Source of the DNA: Arcobacter sp. LC1
GTDB taxonomy: Bacteria > Campylobacterota > Campylobacteria > Campylobacterales > Arcobacteraceae
NCBI GenBank assembly: GCA_021378565.1
Contig: JAACJU010000003.1
Span: 62,001 to 126,000 of the forward strand
Direction: 5' to 3'
DNA: 64,000 bases
Below the pieces are notes generated by a model. The model was not told the DNA's origin, made no database searches, and saw only the letters and a program-made list of their open reading frames with translations. Both the position numbers and the translations under genes were made by a program. Shown here piece by piece: positions 8,105 through 15,441 of the stretch (positions are counted from its first letter, which is position 1; every line of letters begins with the position of its first letter).

Positions 8105-9136
8105 TAATAGCCTGCTTAACACAAGTAAGAGAGTATCTTTATAATTAAATATATCCTCAATCTTATTTAGGGGATGTTTGTCTTCTTCTTTATCTTCAGT
8201 ACGTAAAGATAAATATTTTTGTTTACTATTAAAATATAGCCTAGCTAGCCATTTTCTGTTATTATCATCTAATAAAATTCCAAAATAAGCCTTTTGGTCT
8301 CTGGCAACAATTCTCTCAAGCTCTACATTCTCTGATAAGATAGATTTTACAATGTAAAATCCTTCAAGCTCTTCATCTGTTGTAATTATTTCATTTTTTG
8401 TCTCTTTTGATTCGGTTTCTGCACTTGTTAAATTTAAACTATTTCCTAAAGAATTTAATTTTTCTTGTGCCATATCAAAAATAAGCTCTGCAAAAGCTAT
8501 CTTAATGTGTTCTTTAAAGTTATCTAATATATTTTTTCTTAATGATTTTTTAGTTAATTTTGATGCAAAAAGCCTTGCAAAATCATCGCTTGGCTCTTTC
8601 GTTTCGAGTTTAAATATTTCTTTGATTCCTAAAATATATTTTTTATTTTCTGCACTTTCTAAAATACTTTTAGTATCAAAAATATCGCTTTGAAATTTTT
8701 CTAATAACTTCATCTCTCTTTCTTTTAAATTAAGCATGTCGAATACAAAGAAGGGGACATAATCCATTGTATTTACTTTTTCCAAATCTGTAAAAAATCT
8801 ATACTCAATTCCATTTGTCAAAATTGCAAATTTACAATCAGTAACCATAAAATATCTCTCAAGTTGTGTAGCATGTAAATCTAAATTTTCTTTATGTGAT
8901 TTTGCCTCTATCAGAATAAGTGGTAAGCCGTCATGAAAAATAGCATAATCTACTTTTTCATTTTTCTTTTTACTGATATCTGCTGTAAATTCGGGTACTA
9001 TGACATTAGGGTCAAAGACATCATAGCCCAAAGCACTTAAAAATGGTAAAATAAATGATGTTTTAGTTGCTTCTTCATTCGTAACACTATCTTTAGTATT
9101 TTCAATTTTTTTTATATAGTATTCAATTTTTCCCAT
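8090..9136 (-). CDS. orphan HsdR-N-like PD-(D/E)XK nuclease domain protein
   Basis: The 348-residue protein resembles the type I restriction HsdR N-terminal domain family (HSDR_N_2, COG4748 type). A PD-(D/E)XK nuclease core is visible: Asp63 in VDYAIFHDG, Glu77 and Lys79 in LILIEAKSH, then Gln91 in QLERYF. A charged middle region and a C-terminal alpha/beta domain (EGFYIVKSIL to LLLVLSRLL) follow. No helicase motor, HsdM or HsdS gene is nearby, so it is an orphan; family members have no settled function, and defence or DNA repair is inference. The best AAGGA lies 14 bases before the ATG, and a 10-codon out-of-frame ORF overlaps the start. The gene sits between two pyk 3' copies. Confidence 0.75.
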   Translation of the reverse strand: MGKIEYYIKKIENTKDSVTNEEATKTSFILPFLSALGYDVFDPNVIVPEFTADISKKKNEKVDYAIFHDGLPLILIEAKSHKENLDLHATQLERYFMVTDCKFAILTNGIEYRFFTDLEKVNTMDYVPFFVFDMLNLKEREMKLLEKFQSDIFDTKSILESAENKKYILGIKEIFKLETKEPSDDFARLFASKLTKKSLRKNILDNFKEHIKIAFAELIFDMAQEKLNSLGNSLNLTSAETESKETKNEIITTDEELEGFYIVKSILSENVELERIVARDQKAYFGILLDDNNRKWLARLYFNSKQKYLSLRTEDKEEDKHPLNKIEDIFNYKDTLLLVLSRLLKNDS

Positions 9137-9197
9137 AAGCTCATCTAAAATCCTTAATAAAAATTTATTTTAATATATTACCTAAAGCTACTTAAAT

Positions 9198-10634
9198 TTA
9201 GCGATAATTTAAGTAATACTCAATTTCATCCTTATTCATTATCTTAATAGAATTTGTTGAGCCTGGCATTCCTACGGGATAGCCACAAGTTGAAACATAA
9301 AGTCCTTCCTTGTTAAGCTCTCCTCTTTGCTCTAAAATTTTTAGCATTTTATGAATCATTTTTGTATTTCTAGCTTCTTTAATCGTAGCAATTGATTCTA
9401 CTCCCCAAGCAAGGCTAAGCGAAGTTAAAACCTTTTTTTTGTGTGCAAAAGCAAAGATTGGTGTTTTTGGTCTATATCTTGACATTTTAAGTGCTGATTT
9501 TCCTGAGCTTGTAAGCGCTAAGATTCCATCTGCGTTTAGATTGTCCGCTAGGCTTGTAGCAGAAGACTGTATGACATCAAAATGATCATGCAAGCTCATA
9601 TCATTGTGTTTTTGATAAGGATAAATTTTTTCAATTTCTTTGATAATATTGCTCATAGTAGAAACTACATTTACAGGATCTTGTCCTATTGCACTTTCTT
9701 CACTTAGCATAACAACATCTGTACCATCTAAAACGGCATTTGCCACATCACTAATCTCTGCCCTTGTAGCACGCTCATTTTCTGTCATACTTAGAAGCAT
9801 TTGTGTAGCTGTGATGACAGGTAAACTTCTTTGATTTGCTTTGCTTATAAGCATTTTTTGAATACTAGGAACTTCATAATAAGGAACTTCAATTCCTAAA
9901 TCCCCTCTAGCCACCATAACTCCATCACTTTCATCTAAAATCTCATCAATATTTTCAACAGCATCAAACTTTTCAATTTTTGCTATCAATTTAGCTTTGT
10001 AAGTTCCAAGCAAAGCTCTAGCTCTTTGCAAATCTTTTTTGCTTTGAACAAATGAAATAGCAAAGAAATCAACTTTATTTGCGACACCCCATTTAATATC
10101 TTCTTCATCTTTTTTAGTAATTACATTTATATCAATCTGAGTATTTGGAAAATTTACGCCTTTTCTTGAACCTAGTGTTCCTTGGTTTTCTATAAGGGCT
10201 TTCAAGTAACTTGTATTTTCTATAACTTTTGCTCTAATTGTTCCATCATAAAGATAAATATATTCTCCAATTTTTACTTTTTTCAAAATATCAGGATAAT
10301 TAATCGAAACCACATATTCATTTTTATCATTTTTATAACCTATAATTTCTTCTTTTTGAAAGATTATTTTATCACCTTTTTGTAATTCAAAAGTTTCTTT
10401 AAGCTCCCCTATTCTTACCTTTGGCCCTGAAATATCTTGCAAAATTCCTACATTAGTGTTTAATTTTTCCATAGCTAAGCGAATATTTCCCAAAGTTTTT
10501 AAATGGTATTCGTGAGTACCATGAGAAAAATTTAGCCTAAAGATATTAGCTCCAGCTTTAATAAGCCCTTCTATAACTTCTAGGCTGTCACTAGCTGGGC
10601 CTAGGGTTGCTAAAATTTTTGTTCTTTTTTCCAT
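9198..10634 (-). CDS. pyk: pyruvate kinase
   Basis: Pyruvate kinase makes pyruvate and ATP from phosphoenolpyruvate. The 478-residue product begins KRTKILATLGPASDSLEVIE and has NIFRLNFSHGTHEYH, the metal/substrate motifs LIAKIEKFDAVENIDEIL and VMVARGDLGIEVPY, and TATQMLLSMTENERATRAE, all typical. Length is normal for bacterial PykF/PykA. The last ~54 codons are duplicated downstream (7940-8104), yet this copy is complete. In campylobacters that lack phosphofructokinase, Pyk works at the lower end of glycolysis. Confidence 0.97.
   Translation of the reverse strand: MEKRTKILATLGPASDSLEVIEGLIKAGANIFRLNFSHGTHEYHLKTLGNIRLAMEKLNTNVGILQDISGPKVRIGELKETFELQKGDKIIFQKEEIIGYKNDKNEYVVSINYPDILKKVKIGEYIYLYDGTIRAKVIENTSYLKALIENQGTLGSRKGVNFPNTQIDINVITKKDEEDIKWGVANKVDFFAISFVQSKKDLQRARALLGTYKAKLIAKIEKFDAVENIDEILDESDGVMVARGDLGIEVPYYEVPSIQKMLISKANQRSLPVITATQMLLSMTENERATRAEISDVANAVLDGTDVVMLSEESAIGQDPVNVVSTMSNIIKEIEKIYPYQKHNDMSLHDHFDVIQSSATSLADNLNADGILALTSSGKSALKMSRYRPKTPIFAFAHKKKVLTSLSLAWGVESIATIKEARNTKMIHKMLKILEQRGELNKEGLYVSTCGYPVGMPGSTNSIKIMNKDEIEYYLNYR
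9199..9363. repeat. right direct copy, within intact pyk
   Basis: The second copy of the 165-bp direct repeat is the actual 3' end of the complete pyk gene. With the left copy at 7940-8104 it brackets a 1259-bp period that contains the orphan nuclease gene. Recombination between the copies would delete the nuclease gene as a circle and leave pyk intact. Confidence 0.95.
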
Positions 10635-10742
10635 GAATAATCCTTTTAAGATTTTTTATTATATTTTGTTCATTCTAGGTGCTTTTTGATAAAAAGTAGG
10701 TTAAAGAGCTTAGAAGAGTTTGTAAAAGTCTGTAAAAGTTTC

Positions 10743-10763
10743 CTAAAGGCAAAAAGCCCTTAG
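10743..10763 (-). terminator. possible terminator after the D-lactate dehydrogenase-type gene
   Basis: On the minus strand CTAAGGGC, a TTTTT loop and GCCTTTAG form an eight-pair hairpin (one G-U) 20 bases after the stop of the 947-residue oxidoreductase. The tract that follows is not a strong T-run, so this is only a candidate. Confidence 0.35.
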
Positions 10764-10783
10764 AGTTTTTAGCCAAATGAGTG

Positions 10784-13627
10784 CTATTTTTTAGTCTTAG
10801 TACATGCATTTACTAAATAAAATATAGAATTATAATCAAGTCCTGAATGCTCACTCAATCCTATTTCGCAAGTTTTACTTGTAGAAAATGCTAGTTTTAC
10901 TTTATTTTCTTTTAGACTTGGAGATAGATTTTTTAAGGCTTTTTTGTTAAATTCTGGAAATGAAAATCCTCTATCTCCTGCAAAACCACAGCAAGATACA
11001 TTTTTGGGAATATAAACTTCTTTAGCACAAAGCTTAGCTAATTTTAGAAATTTCTCTTCTAGCCCCATCTTTTTTGAGCTACAAGTTGTATGAATAGTTA
11101 TTTTTTCATCTATTGGCTCAAAGTCTAAATATTTGCTTAGGACTTCTAGGCAAAATTCTATTGGCTCATGCACTTTTAAGGAGCTTGTGAAGCTTTCTAT
11201 ATTTTTCTTAACACAAGGGCTAGTATCACAAAGAATAGGATATTTTCCATTTAAACTAGCTTCATTTAAAGCAGCTTCAAGCTCTTTTGCTTTTTGTTTT
11301 GCTTGGGGCATATATCCTTTTGAAGAAAAAGGCATACCACAGCATAAATTTTTTAGATTTTTTGGAAGTATCACTTCAAAGCCTGCTTTTTGTAAAACCT
11401 CAACTACTGTATCAAAAAGATTTTTTGACTCTATACTTCTTGCACTTTGTCCCATAGCTCTTGAAATACATGAAGGAAAATAAACTACTTTTTTTGTCTC
11501 CTCTTTTGAAGTAAAAGCCGTATTTAATCTTTGCCCTTTAGGTAAATAAGGACTCCATCTAGGTATTTTATTTTTTGATATTTTTCTTGAAAATTCGCAA
11601 ATTTTAGCCATATTGTTTGTGCCTAAAATTGAATGAACGATATTTGCTGAATTTAGTCCAAAATCCATAAGTTTTAGTGTTGTAGAAAAATTATTTGATA
11701 TTTTTGAAGCAATTTTATCTGCACGTTTGCTTACTTGCTTAGCTCTTAAATCTTTTATAAAAGCACCAACATCAATACCAAGAGGGCAAAGAGTAGAGCA
11801 AAGGCTACAAGTTGCGCAAGTGTCAATCCCGCTGTACTGATAATCTTTTTCTAACTCTTTTGCACCTTCTAAATCTCCGCTTTTTTCAAGAGCCTTGATT
11901 TGTCTATAAACTACTATTCTTTGTCTTGGTGTCAAGGTTAGATTTCTTGAAGGGCAAAGTGGTTCACAAAAACCGCACTCTATACATTTGTCTATTAATT
12001 TATGTGCTTTTACTGACAATTTTAGATTTTCAAGATGAGCTTTTGGATTAAGATTTAAGATAACATCTGGGTTTAAAATATTCTTTTCATCAAAAATTTT
12101 CTTAATTTCCCACATCAAAGCATAAGCACTTTTTCCCCATTCAAGCTCTACAAAAGAAGCCATATTTCGCCCTGTGCCATGCTCTGCTTTTAGGCTACCT
12201 TTATATTTTAAAGCAACATCATTTGCTAAATCGCTCATGAAATCATTATATTTTTGTACTTCTTTTTTCTTAGTAAAATCTTGGGTAAATACAAAATGTA
12301 CATTTCCTTCTAGAGCATGCCCAAAAATCAAAGCATCATTTAAAGCATATTTTTCAAACAAAGCTTGCAAGCTTAAAACCCCAGCAGGTAAATCTTTTAT
12401 AGGGTAAGCCACATCTTCAACTATAAATGTAGTTCCTTCTTTTCTTAAGGCTCCAACTGAAGGCAAAAGCCCTTTTCTAATCTTCCAATACAAGCTATAC
12501 ACTTTAGCATCTGTTGTAAAAGAAGTTTTATTTAAAATAGAGAATTTTTTTATCAAGTCTTCAATCTGTGCAATTTGGGATTTTAAATCTTTTGCTGTTA
12601 AAGACCTTGTTTCGATAAGCAAAGCTGTCGTAGATTTTTCATCAAAATTTTTAATCTTTGGCATACCTTCTTTTTCTAAGACTGACTTTAAAGCTCTTGA
12701 ATCCATAAGCTCAACAGCATCAACTATTAACTCTTTTGCATCTTTTCTTATTTTAAGGCTTGACACACATTTGCAAGCTTCTTCAATATGCTCAAAAAAT
12801 ACCAAAGCGCTTGCTTTAAATGGTGCATCTTCAACGGTATAATAAGTGATTTCTTCTATGAAAGCCAAAGTTCCTTCACTTCCAATAAGCAAATGGCTCA
12901 ATACATCAAAAACATCTTCATAATCAATCAAAGCATTTAGGCTATAACCACAGGTATTTTTTATTTTAAACTTTTTTTCTATAAGTTTATTTAGCTCTTT
13001 ATCGTTTTTAGTCTTAAGCGCTAAATCCCCTAGAGCCTTCAAAAAATCTTTATGAGTTTTTGCAAAGGCATCTTTTGATTTTTGGCTACTTGTATCTAAA
13101 GTAAAACCATCAGCAAAAATAGCTTTTAAAGATTTCAAGGTTTTATATGAGTTTTGCGCAACACCACAGCACATTCCTGAGGCATTATTTGCAGCAATTC
13201 CTCCTATCATAGCTGAGTTTATAGTAGCTGGATCAGGACCTATCTTTTTATTGTATTTTGCTAGGATTTCATTTGCCTGAGCACCTCTTAAAGCAGGTTC
13301 AAGTGATATTTCACTTTTATCTTTATTTAGTTTAAATTTTGTAAATTTATCAGAGCAAAGTAACAAAATACTATTACTTAACCCTTGCCCTGAAAGTGAT
13401 GTTCCTGCTGTTCTAAATGTTAGAGGCAAACTTAGCTCATAAGCTTTTGATATTACATTTCTTGCTTGTTCGCCATTATCCACTCGAATAGTAATTTTTG
13501 GACTTAACTTATAAAACGAAGCATCAGTTCCAAAAGCTAGATTATATAAACTGCTTGTAAAAATATTTTCTTGAGAAATTGTTGTGCTTATTTCTTCTAA
13601 AAACTTAGAATAATCTTTTTCAGACAT
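10784..13627 (-). CDS. FAD/Fe-S D-lactate dehydrogenase-type oxidoreductase
   Basis: This 947-residue fusion has an N-terminal FAD-binding type 4 (GlcD-like) half, with TFRTAGTSLSGQGLSNSILL and LLIGSEGTLAFIEEITYYTV, and the GEHGTGRN-like KAEHGTGRNMASF. A central dicluster ferredoxin region follows (CIECGFCEPLCPSRN; CATCSLCSTLCPLGID), then a C-terminal heterodisulfide-reductase-like half with two Cys-rich motifs (LCCGMPFSSKG; SCCGFAGDRG). It matches the Dld-II type described in C. jejuni (Cj1585c), which oxidises D-lactate and passes electrons to menaquinone. Related enzymes use glycolate or 2-hydroxyglutarate, so the substrate is inferred. The gene is monocistronic. Confidence 0.85.
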   Translation of the reverse strand: MSEKDYSKFLEEISTTISQENIFTSSLYNLAFGTDASFYKLSPKITIRVDNGEQARNVISKAYELSLPLTFRTAGTSLSGQGLSNSILLLCSDKFTKFKLNKDKSEISLEPALRGAQANEILAKYNKKIGPDPATINSAMIGGIAANNASGMCCGVAQNSYKTLKSLKAIFADGFTLDTSSQKSKDAFAKTHKDFLKALGDLALKTKNDKELNKLIEKKFKIKNTCGYSLNALIDYEDVFDVLSHLLIGSEGTLAFIEEITYYTVEDAPFKASALVFFEHIEEACKCVSSLKIRKDAKELIVDAVELMDSRALKSVLEKEGMPKIKNFDEKSTTALLIETRSLTAKDLKSQIAQIEDLIKKFSILNKTSFTTDAKVYSLYWKIRKGLLPSVGALRKEGTTFIVEDVAYPIKDLPAGVLSLQALFEKYALNDALIFGHALEGNVHFVFTQDFTKKKEVQKYNDFMSDLANDVALKYKGSLKAEHGTGRNMASFVELEWGKSAYALMWEIKKIFDEKNILNPDVILNLNPKAHLENLKLSVKAHKLIDKCIECGFCEPLCPSRNLTLTPRQRIVVYRQIKALEKSGDLEGAKELEKDYQYSGIDTCATCSLCSTLCPLGIDVGAFIKDLRAKQVSKRADKIASKISNNFSTTLKLMDFGLNSANIVHSILGTNNMAKICEFSRKISKNKIPRWSPYLPKGQRLNTAFTSKEETKKVVYFPSCISRAMGQSARSIESKNLFDTVVEVLQKAGFEVILPKNLKNLCCGMPFSSKGYMPQAKQKAKELEAALNEASLNGKYPILCDTSPCVKKNIESFTSSLKVHEPIEFCLEVLSKYLDFEPIDEKITIHTTCSSKKMGLEEKFLKLAKLCAKEVYIPKNVSCCGFAGDRGFSFPEFNKKALKNLSPSLKENKVKLAFSTSKTCEIGLSEHSGLDYNSIFYLVNACTKTKK

Positions 13628-13846
13628 ATTTTACCCTTTGTTTGTTTTTAAGCAAAATTATAGGATAAAAATTATAAAAAAAGATAAAAACTTTATATTA
13701 ATATTAAAATAAATAGAAATTGCATTTTATTAACATAGAAATACTCACTAATTAGAAAATAATAAAAAATAATGGATGAAATTTAATATGGATTTTATGT
13801 GAAATTTAGATTATAATTTTAAATTTAGAGTCTGAGTTTTAAAATA

Positions 13847-13895
13847 TATGCCTTGCATCTATGCAGTAAAAATAAATTTATTCAAGCAAGGCATA
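13847..13895 (-). terminator. terminator-like hairpin after napD
   Basis: TATGCCTTGC (13847-13856) pairs perfectly with GCAAGGCATA (13886-13895), a ten-base-pair stem starting 13 bases after the napD stop on the minus strand. The 29-base loop can fold further (AATAAATTTATT). The transcript then reads TATTTTAAAA, a weak U-tract. It is the likely end of the nap operon. The rest of 13628-13907 is AT-rich with no gene seen. Confidence 0.55.
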
Positions 13896-13907
13896 AATCT
13901 TATAAAT

Positions 13908-14258
13908 TTATTTAACAGCTATGTTACTTAAATCTCCGTTATATTTAATGTCTTTGACATCTACATCTTCGTTTAAAATCTTTGGAACAAGAGTATTGTT
14001 TGCTAAAACATCAATGTTATCATCAAGCTCATCTTCACAATAAGACATTTGCATATCAGCAGCAATTACTAAAGGTAGTTGTTCTATAATTTTTACACAT
14101 TTAATCTCATCACTAACATCTTTTGCTTCTACTGTAACAACTATTCTTCCTAATTCATCATTTAGTTGATATTCACAAGCCTCTGAATCTTTTAAGCTCT
14201 TAATTACTTGTTCTAAATTCTCAGGTTTTGTTTGTACTATAATACTTGAAATATTCAT
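13908..14258 (-). CDS. napD: NapD, NapA maturation chaperone
   Basis: NapD binds the twin-arginine signal of NapA and holds it back until the molybdopterin cofactor is inserted. The 116-residue product begins MNISSIIVQTKPENLEQVI, followed by YQLNDELGRIVVTVEA and IKCVKIIEQLPLVIAADMQMSY, matching the ferredoxin-like NapD fold (SSIVV, G-K-vvt, i-p-gV-s-a-lvYh). The acidic C-terminal extension of roughly 30 residues is longer than in short NapD proteins. It begins two bases after the napF stop and is last in the operon. Confidence 0.85.
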   Translation of the reverse strand: MNISSIIVQTKPENLEQVIKSLKDSEACEYQLNDELGRIVVTVEAKDVSDEIKCVKIIEQLPLVIAADMQMSYCEDELDDNIDVLANNTLVPKILNEDVDVKDIKYNGDLSNIAVK

Positions 14259-14260
14259 TT

Positions 14261-14719
14261 CTATCCTTTAATTTCTATGGCACTTTGTGGACATACACTT
14301 AAGCAAAATCCACAACTTACACATTTATCATTTATTTTTGGTTTAAACATTCCCAAAAATTCTATTGCATCGTATTCACAAGGATCTTGGCAAGAAAAAC
14401 ATAAGGTATTTTTCCAAGAAAGACACTTTAAAACACTTATTTCTATTTTAGCAGAAATTTCTTTTTTTTGTTCTAAAACGAGCACATCATATTTGCAAGA
14501 TTTTGCACATTCGTCACAATAAGAACAGCCATTTTTAGAAAAATTTAAAGTAGGTATAGAATTTTTGAGAATGATTATTTCGTAAGGACAAGCCTTTTGA
14601 CAAAAGCCCTCGCAATCTTTGCAAGAGCTGAAGTCTTCATCTTCTTTGTAATAAGGTGGATGTAAAACAATTTGTTTTTTCTCTTTAGAAAAAGAGCCAA
14701 AAAGCTCTCTTCTAGTCAT
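14261..14719 (-). CDS. napF: NapF-type ferredoxin with multiple 4Fe-4S motifs
   Basis: A 152-residue cytoplasmic iron-sulfur protein of the nap operon. It begins MTRRELFGSFSKEKK and carries Cys clusters CKDCEGFCQKACPYE, CSYCDECAKSCKYD, CLSWKNTLCFSCQDPCEYD and CVSCGFCLSVCPQSAIE. NapF interacts with NapA in E. coli and is thought to help load or repair its iron-sulfur centre. It follows napB by two bases. Here it is the only ferredoxin of the operon: NapG and NapH, the usual Campylobacter partners, are not seen. The third cluster lacks some of the standard spacing. Confidence 0.85.
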   Translation of the reverse strand: MTRRELFGSFSKEKKQIVLHPPYYKEDEDFSSCKDCEGFCQKACPYEIIILKNSIPTLNFSKNGCSYCDECAKSCKYDVLVLEQKKEISAKIEISVLKCLSWKNTLCFSCQDPCEYDAIEFLGMFKPKINDKCVSCGFCLSVCPQSAIEIKG

Positions 14720-14721
14720 TT

Positions 14722-15426
14722 CTAATTTTCGAATTTAACAAATGCTTTACCAGCTGGAGAATTTCTATTTTCTACATCTTTTCTTGTTACATGAGAATAT
14801 CTACCTAGAGTTTTAAGTCCGTATTTAAACCATTTTCCATGCCAAGATGAACTGCTAGCTCCATTTTTTTGTGTGTAATGAGCTACAAAATTATTTTGAA
14901 CAATAAGTTTGTTATTTCTTTGAGGCACATGACATTGTGTACAATTATATCTACCTTTTAGTAAATGTCTCAAATGTTTAATTTTTACTTGATTTATATA
15001 AACATCTGATGTTGCTACATATTTATATCCGTTAAATCTCATAGGAGATCTAAAATTCGTAAAATGCGATACAGGAATAGAAGTTGCTTTCATTGACTTA
15101 GCAACAGAAGGCAAGTGACATCCTAAACATGCATTATTTTTACTTGTGATTGGAATAAAAGCTCTAGCATTATGCGATATCAAAGGTGGTGCATCTTGAA
15201 ATGACCTTTTAAATTTAAAGCCACTCATTGCTTGATGCTTATTATTTTCAATTTTTGGAGTATAAGTATTATCCTCACTGAAAAGTGAAGTTTTTCTTAT
15301 ACCCATAGATTGAGCCGAAATTAACTTGTTTCCTTTTGAATCAAAGTTTGAAGACGAACAAGCTCCTAAAAACAAAAGTGCTGAAGACATTAAAAGTCCT
15401 AAATATAATTTATTAAAATTTTTCAT
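14722..15426 (-). CDS. napB: NapB, dihaem cytochrome c subunit with lipoprotein signal
   Basis: Periplasmic electron-transfer subunit of nitrate reductase. Two haem c motifs are present, CLGCH (100-104) and CTQCH (162-166), with candidate axial histidines at His85 and His121. The N terminus MKNFNKLYLGLLMSSALLFL followed by GAC-SSS is a clear lipoprotein signal with Cys23 as the lipidation site; NapB is usually a soluble protein with an ordinary signal peptide. At 234 residues it is also longer than most NapB. It lies 15 bases after napA in the same operon. Confidence 0.9.
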   Translation of the reverse strand: MKNFNKLYLGLLMSSALLFLGACSSSNFDSKGNKLISAQSMGIRKTSLFSEDNTYTPKIENNKHQAMSGFKFKRSFQDAPPLISHNARAFIPITSKNNACLGCHLPSVAKSMKATSIPVSHFTNFRSPMRFNGYKYVATSDVYINQVKIKHLRHLLKGRYNCTQCHVPQRNNKLIVQNNFVAHYTQKNGASSSSWHGKWFKYGLKTLGRYSHVTRKDVENRNSPAGKAFVKFEN

Positions 15427-15441
15427 TATTTTCTCCTCCCC

